DNA of 19,323 bases from an uncultured Lactobacillus sp. (GCF_902491705.1 NZ_CABUIW010000042.1:1-19323), one strand, 5' to 3'. Shown: positions 6,796-14,742, numbered from the stretch's first letter. Translations and numbers: made by a program. The notes: generated from the sequence alone by a model not told the origin.

Positions 6796-7533
6796 TTATA
6801 AAACTTTAGATAAAAAGTCTTTTGCTCTATCTGATTTAGGATGTTCAAATACCTCTTCAGATGTGCCCTTTTCTTGCAAATAACCGTCAGCCATAAACCA
6901 AACTTCATCTGCTACTTCACGAGCAAAGCCCATTTCGTGAGTAACGATGACCATTGTCATCCCTGTGCTAGCCAAATCCTTCATAGTTTTCAAAACTTCG
7001 CCAACCATTTCAGGGTCAAGGGCACTAGTCGGTTCGTCAAACAGCATCACTTCTGGATCCATTGCTAAGGCTCTTGCAATAGCCACACGTTGTTGTTGAC
7101 CACCTGAAAGACTAGTTGGGAATTGCTTAGCTCGGTCAGCTAAACCAACTTTTTCTAAAAGTTCTAAACCAGTTTTTTCAGCTTGAGCATCGCTAATTCC
7201 TTTAACCTTCATTGGGGCTAATTTGATATTTTCAATTACGTTCATATTAGGAAAGAGGTTGAAGTTCTGGAACACCATTCCCATTTTTTCACGCAATTGG
7301 TCAAGTTCCTTACCGTCTTTTAAACTAGCTAAATCCGTACCGTCAAAAATTATTTTTCCAGCTGTTGGATGTTCAAGCACATTAAGACAGCGCAAAAAGG
7401 TACTCTTACCAGATCCTGAAGGACCAATAATACAAATTACCTGTCCCTTTTCAACAGAAGCTGAAATATCCTTTAAAACTTCGTTTTTACCAAAAGTCTT
7501 TTTGAGATGTTGAATATCAAGCATTTTAGTCAT
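6796..7533 (-). CDS. Polar amino acid ABC transporter ATP-binding protein (GlnQ type)
   Basis: A 245-residue ATPase of the polar amino acid uptake family, driving import through the permease encoded just upstream. Walker A is GPSGSGKST (37-45), the Q-loop glutamine is Q89 in MVFQNFNLFPN, the signature is LSGGQQQRVAIARAL (142-156), Walker B is VMLFDEPTSALD (162-173) and the H-loop is VTHE (197-200). Length and motifs are typical and intact. The start overlaps the end of the permease gene by 8 nt, so the two are translationally coupled. Substrate is likely glutamine/glutamate or another polar amino acid, but sequence alone does not settle which. Confidence 0.93.
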   Translation of the reverse strand: MTKMLDIQHLKKTFGKNEVLKDISASVEKGQVICIIGPSGSGKSTFLRCLNVLEHPTAGKIIFDGTDLASLKDGKELDQLREKMGMVFQNFNLFPNMNVIENIKLAPMKVKGISDAQAEKTGLELLEKVGLADRAKQFPTSLSGGQQQRVAIARALAMDPEVMLFDEPTSALDPEMVGEVLKTMKDLASTGMTMVIVTHEMGFAREVADEVWFMADGYLQEKGTSEEVFEHPKSDRAKDFLSKVL

Positions 7534-9010
7534 TGTGTTTCATCCGTCTTTCAAAATAATTAAGTAATCTAGTCAAAGTAAAGGTCATGATGAAGTAGAT
7601 GATCATCGCAATAAATAATGGTAATACGCCACGGTAAGTTGAAGTTTGAATAAGTTCAGTTTGGTACATCAATTCAGTTACACCGATAACTGATACTAAT
7701 GAACTATCCTTTAATAAAGTAATAAATTCGTTCCCTAAAGCCGGCCAAATATTCTTTAAGGCTTGAGGAATAATGACGTAGCGGTATGCCTTAGCTTGGC
7801 TTAAACCTAATGATCTTGCAGCTTCAGTTTGGCCTTTAGCAACAGATGCGATACCAGATCTAATGTCTTCAGCAACATAAGCTCCTGAGTTAAGTCCGAT
7901 CGCAATGATACCTGCCACTAGAGCTGATAAATTAGAAATTAATACACCGATACCGAAGTAAACAAACAAGATTTGAACCATTTGAGGCGTACCACGAATG
8001 AATTCGATGTAGCAAACGGCAATCCAGTGGAGCAACTTGTTCTTAGACAAACGCATAAGTGCAAGAAGCATCCCCAAAACAATACCGATCAAAACTGAGA
8101 AAACAGTGATTACGATAGTGTAGCCCACACCTTTAACGAAGTATGGTGCATATTTTGCCATAGTGTTGGTCTTTTTAGCTGTCTTCATGTATTTAGCAGC
8201 TTCTGGCAAATACTTTTTATCGATTAAGTTCTTCTTTTCTACGCGATTAATTGTCTTGTTAACTGCCTTAACTAAGTCAGTTTGACCCTTAGCGATTGCC
8301 ACAGCGTTACCTGCTTGTGGTTCCTTTAAATCACTTTTTACGGCTAACAAACTATTATCATTTTGCGCATAAGCTTTAGCAATCAATTCTTCCACGACTA
8401 CACCAGACATCTTGCCTGATTTTAATGCCAAAACTAAGTTGTTGATCTTACCCAAACCCTTAGCTTTTGACTTTTTCATTTGAGAATTAATCAATTGGTA
8501 TTGAATACTACCAGTTTGTGCACCAACAGTTTGACCAGCAAAATCAGCAATCTTTCTATACTTGGCCTTGTCGCGCTTATTAATTAAGAAGTATTCACCA
8601 CTTGGTCTGTAATAAATCTTTGAGAAATCTACGCTCTTCTTTCTCTCTGGGTTAGGTGTCATAGCTGAAATAACCATATCGACCTTACCAGTTTCAAGAG
8701 CTACAAGAAGTGAGTCAAAGCTCATGTTCTTGATAACTAACTTAGCGTGCAAGTCCTTAGCAATATCTTTAGCTAATTCAATATCAACCCCAACGTACTT
8801 GGTATTGCCATTTACACTAGTAGTAAATTCAAGTGGTGGATAGTCAGCTGAAGTACCCACGACCAGTTCTTTTGATTGCTTAATCTTTTTCATCACTGAG
8901 CCACTCTCAACTTTTTTGGTAGCGGCAAAAGTTGGCTGATTAAACAAAAAAAGAGTTGAAATTAGTGTAATGAAAGCAAGAAACAAGTGGATTATTTTTG
9001 CTTTTTTCAT
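7526..9010 (-). CDS. Amino acid ABC transporter, fused substrate-binding and permease protein
   Basis: A 494-residue fusion. A signal peptide (1-29, ending PTFA) is followed by one family 3 substrate-binding domain (about 46-275) with SADYPPLEF (54-62), VDIELAKDIA, DFSKIYYRPSGEY (128-140) and AQTGSIQYQ (164-172). A lysine-rich linker leads to a permease domain (about 290-485) with the cytoplasmic EAA loop EAARSLGLSQAKAYRYVIIPQAL (396-418). It binds the amino acid outside and conducts it across the membrane; the ATPase is the next gene. It has a single binding domain, unlike L. lactis GlnP which has two. It is first in the operon, with a strong promoter at 9067-9095. Confidence 0.93.
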   Translation of the reverse strand: MKKAKIIHLFLAFITLISTLFLFNQPTFAATKKVESGSVMKKIKQSKELVVGTSADYPPLEFTTSVNGNTKYVGVDIELAKDIAKDLHAKLVIKNMSFDSLLVALETGKVDMVISAMTPNPERKKSVDFSKIYYRPSGEYFLINKRDKAKYRKIADFAGQTVGAQTGSIQYQLINSQMKKSKAKGLGKINNLVLALKSGKMSGVVVEELIAKAYAQNDNSLLAVKSDLKEPQAGNAVAIAKGQTDLVKAVNKTINRVEKKNLIDKKYLPEAAKYMKTAKKTNTMAKYAPYFVKGVGYTIVITVFSVLIGIVLGMLLALMRLSKNKLLHWIAVCYIEFIRGTPQMVQILFVYFGIGVLISNLSALVAGIIAIGLNSGAYVAEDIRSGIASVAKGQTEAARSLGLSQAKAYRYVIIPQALKNIWPALGNEFITLLKDSSLVSVIGVTELMYQTELIQTSTYRGVLPLFIAMIIYFIMTFTLTRLLNYFERRMKHND

Positions 9011-9066
9011 AAAAACTCCCCTAACTCTTTCGTTAAATATATATAAAATTTGTTAATTATTTTTTA

Positions 9067-9095
9067 ATTATAAAGAAAGAACGGGCTTTGTGCAA
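9067..9095 (-). promoter_or_regulatory. Strong sigma-A promoter of the amino acid ABC operon
   Basis: Read on the minus strand: TTGCAC (9090-9095), a 17-nt spacer and perfect TATAAT (9067-9072). It lies about 57 nt upstream of the start at 9010 and abuts the terminator of the membrane-protein gene (A/T run 9097-9103), so the two transcription units are packed with no spare bases. Confidence 0.85.
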
Positions 9096-9096
9096 G

Positions 9097-9126
9097 AAAA
9101 AAACGCAATCATGATGCATGATTACG
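9097..9126 (-). terminator. Terminator of the TetR/membrane-protein operon
   Basis: A 9-bp stem (9104-9112 with 9118-9126, one wobble) is followed on the minus strand by seven T. It ends the operon whose last stop is at 9139. Confidence 0.8.
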
Positions 9127-9138
9127 CTTTAGTATGAT

Positions 9139-9963
9139 CTACTTAGCTGATGTTGCTTGCCAAGGAATAGCACAAATGACATACATAATTACCCCAGCAA
9201 TTACGTAGTCCAAGAAGACGCTACTGCCTATTTCTAGTAAGAATCCAAATTCAATATTATCAACATTGAAGATAACTGGCACTAATGCCAATAATCCTGA
9301 AATTAAAATTAACCAAAATCCGGCCCACATGCCAGCTGCTGCAATATCATGTATCAGCATTCTGGCATTTGCCTTTGATTTCATATCATTAATCAATGAA
9401 AACAGAGTAATGATAGTAACGATAATGATAATAATATTGACAATTACAAGTAAACAAGCAATGTTGGCACCCAAAGTTATTACGCTTAAATTGAATGCTT
9501 TAGCTACTGCATAAGGCGCATTGGCCTCCTGCTTTTTTAATTTGCTGTCAATTACTTGAGCCCCACTAGAAGAGCCTTTATCAATTCCTTGGTGAATATC
9601 TGTCAAAATCTGATTAGCCAGATCTAGATTATTAACCTTAAATCCATGAATGCCTAACGAATAGTCAATAACATGGTCGGCAATGGGCTGAGTTTGTGCG
9701 TTAGCAAGTAAATTCGCGTCATCCTCGCTTTTGGCCCCTACCAAATCAGCAAGATTATCAAAATTTCTATTTATTTGTCTGACAATAACAGCCTGATTGT
9801 AACTAGTTCTAATCTGACCTTTCATAAAAATCGGATTCAGAAAAGTAGCTGTGATTAGGGTTAATGCCGCAATCAAAAAGATTACGAAAGCAAGCATTCG
9901 TTTATATTGATTGTTTTGCTCATGCCCCATTCGTCGCAAATCAGCTCTTTTGCCTTCAACCAT
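9139..9963 (-). CDS. Membrane protein of unknown function in a TetR operon
   Basis: A 274-residue protein with a basic cytoplasmic start, one membrane helix (about 23-43), an extracytoplasmic domain of about 115 residues (45-158), then three further helices (about 161-190, 208-232, 246-266) and a short tail. No catalytic motif or known domain is recognised. The external domain is polar with a helix-rich look (NLADLVGAKSEDDANLLANA). It starts 15 nt after the TetR stop with AAAGGGGA as ribosome binding site, so it is almost certainly cotranscribed with and perhaps controlled by that regulator. Such TetR-linked membrane proteins are often stress or efflux related, but nothing here proves it. Confidence 0.75.
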   Translation of the reverse strand: MVEGKRADLRRMGHEQNNQYKRMLAFVIFLIAALTLITATFLNPIFMKGQIRTSYNQAVIVRQINRNFDNLADLVGAKSEDDANLLANAQTQPIADHVIDYSLGIHGFKVNNLDLANQILTDIHQGIDKGSSSGAQVIDSKLKKQEANAPYAVAKAFNLSVITLGANIACLLVIVNIIIIIVTIITLFSLINDMKSKANARMLIHDIAAAGMWAGFWLILISGLLALVPVIFNVDNIEFGFLLEIGSSVFLDYVIAGVIMYVICAIPWQATSAK

Positions 9964-9978
9964 GACTAATAGTCCCCT

Positions 9979-10662
9979 TTAGCTGAAAATTTCTTTTCCT
10001 TCGTCAAACATCGTATCAATTGCACGGTGAACGACTTCCATATCAGCTGATTCAATAATTTCATGTCCTTCGCTTAAGGCCTGATTGATTTCTTCAGAAG
10101 AGCAATGAAGGAAACTGAACATCAATGCACTAGTTGCATAGTCAGCTAATGCTTCAGCTGATAAGTGGTGCTTCTTACGGTCATGATACAAACGACCAAT
10201 ACCACTTGTAACAAAAGCAATACCAGTTTCAAGTTCTGCTTCATCAACATCAATGCCATCAAACAAATGATTAGCTTGAATCCAGTCATTGAGCATTATA
10301 CCCCAATTGTCTAGTGTGGCGTTGCTTACAAAAGCTTCTGAGATGATTCTGTCTAATCCTTCATCGTGCATCCCCAAAATAGCAATTGTATAAATAAAAG
10401 CCTTGGTTCTAGCATATGGAGCGTTGCTATTAGCCATGTCATAGTTATTTACTTGTTGACCTAATGTATTAAAAAGATTGCGGATAATATCATTAGTCAG
10501 CTTGGCTTTATGCGGATAATATGATTGCAACAGGGATTTTGAAATGCCTGATTTTTCTGCAATCATTTGCAAAGAAACATTATCCATTCCATTTTCTCTG
10601 ATTAGATGGAAAGTATTGCCAAGAATAATTCTCCGTCTTTTCATGTTTTTCCGTCGTGCCAT
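9979..10662 (-). CDS. TetR/AcrR family transcriptional regulator
   Basis: A 227-residue regulator. The N-terminal HTH lies at about 29-53 (VSLQMIAEKSGISKSLLQSYYPHK), preceded by a very basic start MARRKNMKRRR and followed by helix 4 KLTNDIIRNLF. The C-terminal part (about 75-220) is the ligand/dimer domain with no specific signature. The start ATG is preceded by AGAGGGA. It is the first gene of a two-gene unit with the membrane protein. A small palindrome at 10720-10733 in the promoter is a reasonable autoregulatory operator. The ligand is unknown. Confidence 0.9.
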   Translation of the reverse strand: MARRKNMKRRRIILGNTFHLIRENGMDNVSLQMIAEKSGISKSLLQSYYPHKAKLTNDIIRNLFNTLGQQVNNYDMANSNAPYARTKAFIYTIAILGMHDEGLDRIISEAFVSNATLDNWGIMLNDWIQANHLFDGIDVDEAELETGIAFVTSGIGRLYHDRKKHHLSAEALADYATSALMFSFLHCSSEEINQALSEGHEIIESADMEVVHRAIDTMFDEGKEIFS

Positions 10663-10703
10663 TTTTATCCCTCTAACTTTCTCTTTCTATACAACTTACA
10701 CCA

Positions 10704-10733
10704 ATTATATCAATCATAGCTATTTATGAATAG
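10704..10733 (-). promoter_or_regulatory. TetR operon promoter with candidate operator
   Basis: On the minus strand TATAAT (10704-10709) lies 42 nt upstream of the start. The region where -35 would be (10720-10733) is the palindrome CTATT-tatg-AATAG, and the -35 hexamer itself is weak (TATTCA). A dyad covering -35 is a typical place for a TetR repressor to bind. This is inference. Confidence 0.45.
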
Positions 10734-10746
10734 TTTTATGTTTTAA

Positions 10747-10780
10747 ACAAAAAAATAATCCTCATGTTGATGAGGATTAT
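10747..10780 (-). terminator. Terminator of prs
   Basis: An 11-bp perfect stem (10755-10765 with 10770-10780) and a 4-nt loop are followed on the minus strand by TTTTTTGTTT. It lies 25 nt after the prs stop. Confidence 0.85.
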
Positions 10781-10805
10781 CATATATCAACTTTTAAATT
10801 ATAAT

Positions 10806-11792
10806 TTATTTCAAACGATTTTGCTCATCAAAAATTTGGTGAATTGAACGATCGTTGTAAACATAGTCAATACCACGAGCCAAAAGTTGATCTACAGAGA
10901 TACGAACCATTCTGTCTGGGTAACGATTATGCTTGATAGTATCAGTTACAACAATTTGTTCAATTGGTAATTCGTTAAGTACTTCAGTTGCGTTCTTTGA
11001 AAGAAGTGCGTGAGTTGCTGCAACGTAAACTTTCTTAGCACCTGCAGCTAAAACTGACTTAGTTGAAGATGAAATGCGTGAACCAGTATCAATCAAGTCA
11101 TCAACAATGATACACTTCTTGTCCTTGACATCACCAATGATATCGTGGACTTCAGTATCATAGCGTGCACCGCGTTGGTCAACAATAGCAATTGGAGCAT
11201 TGAAGTATTGACCAAAGTTACGAGCAAGCTTAGCGCCTGAGTGGTCAGGTGAAACAACTACGATATCGTCGTCTTCCTTGGTAGCAATACCGTTATCTAA
11301 GAAGTATTGACCAAGAAGTGGAATAGCATGCAAGTGATCTACAGGGATGTTGTAGAAACCTTGAATTTGTGAAGCATGCAAATCAACGGTGATCAAACGA
11401 TCCATACCAGTCAATTGAAGCAAGTTAGCCACAAGTTTAGCAGTAATAGGTTCACGTGAACGAGTCTTAGTGTCTGAACGTGAATATGCTAAGTATGGAA
11501 CTACAACATTAATAGTGTGAGCTGAAGCACGGTGAAGTGCGTCCAAAACAATTTCAAGTTCCATGAAGTTTTCGTTAACTGGATCTTGAATAGATTGAAT
11601 AACGAAAACGTCACAACCTCTGACAGTTTCACCAATGTTAACTTGGATTTCACCATCGCTAAAGTGATGAACTGCAGTTTCAATAAGTGGTTGATGCAAA
11701 ATTGAAGCAATCTTTTCATTTAATGCGGGATTACCACCTAACCCGATCACCTTCATTGGGTGCAATAATTGATGGAGTTCTTCCTTGTTCAT
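10806..11792 (-). CDS. prs: Ribose-phosphate pyrophosphokinase (PRPP synthetase), paralogue with altered PRPP loop
   Basis: A 328-residue cytoplasmic enzyme that makes PRPP from ribose 5-phosphate and ATP for nucleotide, His and Trp synthesis. Features: FSDGEIQVNI (44-53), the flexible-loop segment DTKTRSREPITAKL (107-120), DLHASQIQGFYNIPVDHL (137-154) and the PRPP-binding segment VDDLIDTGSRI (230-240). In canonical enzymes that loop reads like DDxIDTxGT; here it is DTGSRI, so this may be the second Prs that many lactobacilli carry. The frame is open upstream for 30 more codons, but ATG at 11792 has AGAAGAGGT 6 nt before it, while the longer start has no such site. Monocistronic. Confidence 0.92.
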   Translation of the reverse strand: MNKEELHQLLHPMKVIGLGGNPALNEKIASILHQPLIETAVHHFSDGEIQVNIGETVRGCDVFVIQSIQDPVNENFMELEIVLDALHRASAHTINVVVPYLAYSRSDTKTRSREPITAKLVANLLQLTGMDRLITVDLHASQIQGFYNIPVDHLHAIPLLGQYFLDNGIATKEDDDIVVVSPDHSGAKLARNFGQYFNAPIAIVDQRGARYDTEVHDIIGDVKDKKCIIVDDLIDTGSRISSSTKSVLAAGAKKVYVAATHALLSKNATEVLNELPIEQIVVTDTIKHNRYPDRMVRISVDQLLARGIDYVYNDRSIHQIFDEQNRLK

Positions 11793-11829
11793 AGCTACCT
11801 CTTCTGAATTAAAAATCATATACATTCTC

Positions 11830-11835
11830 ATTATA
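11830..11835 (-). promoter_or_regulatory. -10 box of the prs promoter
   Basis: TATAAT on the minus strand, 37 nt before the chosen start at 11792. It lies inside the spurious N-terminal extension of the longer open frame, which supports the shorter start. No clear -35 is seen. Confidence 0.5.
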
Positions 11836-11934
11836 TACGAAAAAGATAGTAAATGGCCTTTAAAAAAACATTTTGTTAACAAATAGCAATCAAATTATTT
11901 GCCTTTCAAGCTTATATGTATAATACGCGTGGTA

Positions 11935-12505
11935 TTAGTTAAATCGTTCTAGACAATATGCCATGTTGGAAGCCAAAATTACTACTTCCAGCCTTTCCTG
12001 AAATCCTATTAAGTTGTGCGTCTATTGCTCCCTGCATGTAATAGAAAAGCAGATTAAAGTCGCTCTCAATTATCATTCGAATTACCATCAACTGATAATC
12101 ATATGTTTTTAGTATTCTTCATATTGTAACGATATGATGCCCAAAGTATTAAACTGATTATGCATTTTTGTCCCAAGTATCCCTCTATCCCGCATCACTA
12201 AGATAATAGCGATGAGGCAAATCGGTATTGACAATTAACTTGAAAACTTCTTTAGCATTATGTACTGATGCTTCAGTAATAACATAATCCGCGCTGGTAA
12301 TCGCATGAACTTTGAATCCGTAGTAGTAAACCTTCAGCTTTATAGCCAATATTCGCGTAATCACGAAAAATCTTTACTCTGCGATTGCGTACGGGCTGAC
12401 ATAAAGGGACAGGAAAACAGTCAAAAGCTGAAATGCATTCTTGAGAGATTGAGCTTGTGAAGCAAGGATTCATAAAATCTTCTTTGCGATTCAAGTATAT
12501 TGTCT
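11935..12505 (-). pseudogene. Decayed IS982-like transposase
   Basis: This gene-free stretch holds transposase pieces in several minus-strand frames. Starting from its 5' side (about 12475) are FDCFPVPLCQPVRNRR and FRDYANIGYKAEG, typical of the DSFP-(L/V)-P-(L/V)-C...GY segment of IS982-type DDE transposases. After a frameshift come YGFKVHAITSADYVITEASVHNAKE and DLPHRYYLSDAG, then stops. The C-terminal end VILASNMAYCLERFN with stop TAA (11935-11937) sits beyond a further damaged stretch. At least two frameshifts and several stops mean it cannot make transposase. Terminal repeats were not identified. Family call is from motif memory. Confidence 0.7.
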
Positions 12506-12510
12506 TTGAT

Positions 12511-13371
12511 TTATTTATACTTAATAAGAAGATCTTCTAGTATTTTTCCATATTGTAACATACCGATACTAATCAAAAATTCTTTGATTTGGTTACTCTT
12601 ATCGTATAATTTTTTATTATTAGTTTGATGATAATGAATTATGTTTTTGAAAAACTCAAACGCCGCTTTATAAAATACTAATTCGGGTTTTGTTTTTATT
12701 TTGTCGCCGTTTTTAATGAAATAAGCAGTATCTATTTTTTTATTATCATTAAGTGAAAATGCTAGGATATTTACTATTATAGCTAATAATGATATCTGCA
12801 TTCTGATATTAGTAGTATTGATATATTGATCAATTATCTTCTTAGCGATTATTTTGTTACTCTCTAAATCATAAAAATACATAAAATTACAGAATAAAGT
12901 TACTTTGCTTTCATTAAAATTTGGAATACTAAAAATTTTTTCTTTTATTTTATCCCTTAACTCTAAATTTGGTTTTTCTGTAGGATCTTTCATGATTTCA
13001 ACCCAGGCATCTATTAATAATAATTGTTCTTGTTTTTCTTTTTTTAAAAGGCTACTTTCTTTTACTAAGGGCTTGAGACTTTTAACTTTATCAATATTAT
13101 TTTCATAATACGCTTCAGACATTATGGTATTAAAGTCTTTTATTTGCTGATGTCTGAGATCATCGCTTGAATTCAATCGACTAAAGAATTCCCATAGAGG
13201 AATGTTGTTGTAATGAAGTAATTCAATTAAACTATCTGCTGTAATTCTATGGGCACTTTTTTCTACCTTAGAGTAGTAAGACTGGCTCATAATTACTCCA
13301 CTATCAGTAAATTTCTTTTGGTTTTTACCTTGGCTAATGCGATATTCTTTCAATAAATCTCCTATTGTCAT
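12511..13371 (-). CDS. Rgg/GadR/MutR-type transcriptional regulator
   Basis: A 286-residue regulator. An XRE-type HTH (about 2-60: IGDLLKEYRISQGKNQKKFTDSGVIMSQSYYSKVE) is followed by a helical TPR-like domain (about 80-286), the size and arrangement of Rgg proteins, which usually sense short peptides. A TTG start 8 codons upstream (13395) is possible, but ATG at 13371 has AAGGAG at the right distance. The gene is visibly more AT-rich (Lys/Asn/Ile runs) than its neighbours and abuts an IS982 remnant, so it may have been acquired. It diverges from an MFS gene with which it shares promoter elements, suggesting it regulates that gene. No peptide gene is seen nearby. Confidence 0.85.
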   Translation of the reverse strand: MTIGDLLKEYRISQGKNQKKFTDSGVIMSQSYYSKVEKSAHRITADSLIELLHYNNIPLWEFFSRLNSSDDLRHQQIKDFNTIMSEAYYENNIDKVKSLKPLVKESSLLKKEKQEQLLLIDAWVEIMKDPTEKPNLELRDKIKEKIFSIPNFNESKVTLFCNFMYFYDLESNKIIAKKIIDQYINTTNIRMQISLLAIIVNILAFSLNDNKKIDTAYFIKNGDKIKTKPELVFYKAAFEFFKNIIHYHQTNNKKLYDKSNQIKEFLISIGMLQYGKILEDLLIKYK

Positions 13372-13417
13372 GTTTAACTCCTTATTTTTATTCAAATATG
13401 ACTATTTTATGGAATTA

Positions 13418-13446
13418 ATTATAAAACCTATATCATAGGTTTAACA
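13418..13446 (-). promoter_or_regulatory. rgg promoter with palindrome in the spacer
   Basis: On the minus strand TATAAT is at 13418-13423 and a weak TGTTAA -35 at 13441-13446, with exactly 17 nt between. The spacer is nearly all taken up by the palindrome AAACCTAT-atc-ATAGGTTT (13424-13442), so a dimeric regulator bound there would sit between the two promoter boxes. Confidence 0.5.
13424..13442. promoter_or_regulatory. Candidate operator palindrome shared by rgg and MFS genes
   Basis: A perfect dyad with 8-nt arms and a 3-nt centre, AAACCTAT-atc-ATAGGTTT, lies in the middle of the 78-nt (from the TTG) or 102-nt (from the ATG) region between the divergent genes. Binding by the adjacent Rgg protein is inference. 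Confidence 0.55.
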
Positions 13447-13473
13447 TCCAATTTAAAGAAGGAGTTAAACATT

Positions 13474-14742
13474 ATGAATGTATTTTTGAAGAATAAAGAC
13501 TACAGAAGATTCTCAGTTGCCAGCTTCCTTTCTAGTGCTGGTGATATTCTCTTTTACTTAGCATTTATGACTTATGCAAGTAAATTGGAAAACTACTCAT
13601 TGGCTTTATCATTGATTGCAATTTCAGAATCTGTTCCAAGATTGTTTGACATTTTTGGTGGTTACTTAGCTGATAGAACACACAAAAAATTCAAAAGTAT
13701 CTTCTTAATGGCAGTAATTAGATTTTTCCTTTACGGTTTAGTAGGGGTATTGTTCATTACCAACGTTTCTCAATGGAATTTAGTAATTGTAGTAGTAGCT
13801 ATTAACTTCATTTCTGATACAGTTGGTGCCTACTCAAGCGGTCTTAGTGCTCCGTTGATTGTTGATTTAGTTGGAGAAAAAGATTTTGCTCAAGCAGAAG
13901 GATTTACTAATGGTATCAGCCAAGTTATTACTACCATTGCTCAATTTGCTGGTTCTGCATTACTGTTGGTATTATCATACTCAAGCCTGGCTTTCGTTAA
14001 TGCCTTTACTTTCTTATTTGCGGGTATCTTGTACGCTAGTGTTGGACTTCGTCACAAGAAAGAAAATAAACAGCTTGAACCCGAAGAAGTGAATGATCAA
14101 AAGTTCTTTGAAACTATGAAGTCTTCATACACTCAAATTAAAAAAGCACCGGGATTATTGTCAGTTGTTTTGGTAATTGCACTTCTTAACGGTGCATTAT
14201 CTGCAATGGGTTCATTATTGCCAATTGTTATGGCTGGTAATCGCTCAACAATGATTATTTCAACTTACAGTTTTACCATCGCAGTTATTGGATTAATGGT
14301 CAGTTGCGGTTCAATTTTAGGTAGCACTTTTGGATTACAATTATTCAAAAAACAATCTGTATTTTTTATGGTAATTCTAGCTTTAGTACTTAGTGCGGCC
14401 ACTACAATTTCTGCATTACTTGCAAATATTTACTTAATTTTGCCAGCTTATTTTTCATTGTCTATTGTTACAATGACAGCTTCACTTAAGATGCAACAAT
14501 GGCTCGTTACAACAATTGATCGTAAAATTTTGGCTTCAAGCGTTGGGTTACTTAATACTATTTTAATGGCGACAGCACCTTTAATGACTACGGCTTTGAC
14601 TACAGTTTCTGGTTTAGGTAGTGTTAAATATGCATTGTTTGTACTTTTAGCAGTTGAAATTATTAGTTTCTTTGTAGCAATTAGAATGAGTATCAAAGTT
14701 GCTAAAAAAGAAATTACAACAGCTGCAGCAGCTAATGAGTAA
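13474..14742 (+). CDS. MFS transporter, drug-efflux type
   Basis: A 422-residue polytopic protein with about 12 hydrophobic segments. The motif-A-like loop GGYLADRTHKKFKS (62-75) lies between helices 2 and 3. DLVGEKDFAQAEGFTNGISQ (131-150) is typical of the DHA3/MefA-like exporters. A long charged central loop (about 193-228) splits two halves. The start ATG follows GAAGGAG. It likely exports a drug or other small amphiphile, or possibly a peptide signal, at the cost of proton-motive force; the substrate is not known. It is divergent from the Rgg-type regulator and is probably its target. No obvious terminator follows; only a weak inverted repeat is seen between 14749 and 14782. Confidence 0.88.
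   Translation: MNVFLKNKDYRRFSVASFLSSAGDILFYLAFMTYASKLENYSLALSLIAISESVPRLFDIFGGYLADRTHKKFKSIFLMAVIRFFLYGLVGVLFITNVSQWNLVIVVVAINFISDTVGAYSSGLSAPLIVDLVGEKDFAQAEGFTNGISQVITTIAQFAGSALLLVLSYSSLAFVNAFTFLFAGILYASVGLRHKKENKQLEPEEVNDQKFFETMKSSYTQIKKAPGLLSVVLVIALLNGALSAMGSLLPIVMAGNRSTMIISTYSFTIAVIGLMVSCGSILGSTFGLQLFKKQSVFFMVILALVLSAATTISALLANIYLILPAYFSLSIVTMTASLKMQQWLVTTIDRKILASSVGLLNTILMATAPLMTTALTTVSGLGSVKYALFVLLAVEIISFFVAIRMSIKVAKKEITTAAAANE

Larger units (their letters stand above)
13370..13472. repeat. 14-nt inverted repeat bracketing the divergent promoter region
   Basis: ATGTTTAACTCCTT (13370-13383) and its exact reverse complement AAGGAGTTAAACAT (13459-13472) contain the ribosome binding sites of both divergent genes plus the bases up to the start codons. 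The match extends well beyond the purine-rich Shine-Dalgarno sequence. Confidence 0.7.

Noticed and set aside
11793..11882. The 30-codon N-terminal extension of prs
   Set aside because: It has no ribosome binding site, would contain the -10 box of prs, and the extra residues do not resemble Prs. The shorter start has AGAAGAGGT.
12273..12494. A 73-codon minus-strand frame as a separate small gene
   Set aside because: Its residues match the middle of an IS982-like transposase and a frameshift follows, so it is part of the pseudogene, not a gene.
13398..13418. A six-codon leaderless frame MTILWN in the Rgg-MFS intergenic region, a possible signalling peptide
   Set aside because: It is short, only partly hydrophobic and lacks a ribosome binding site or matching promoter. 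Known leaderless Rgg peptides are longer and more hydrophobic.
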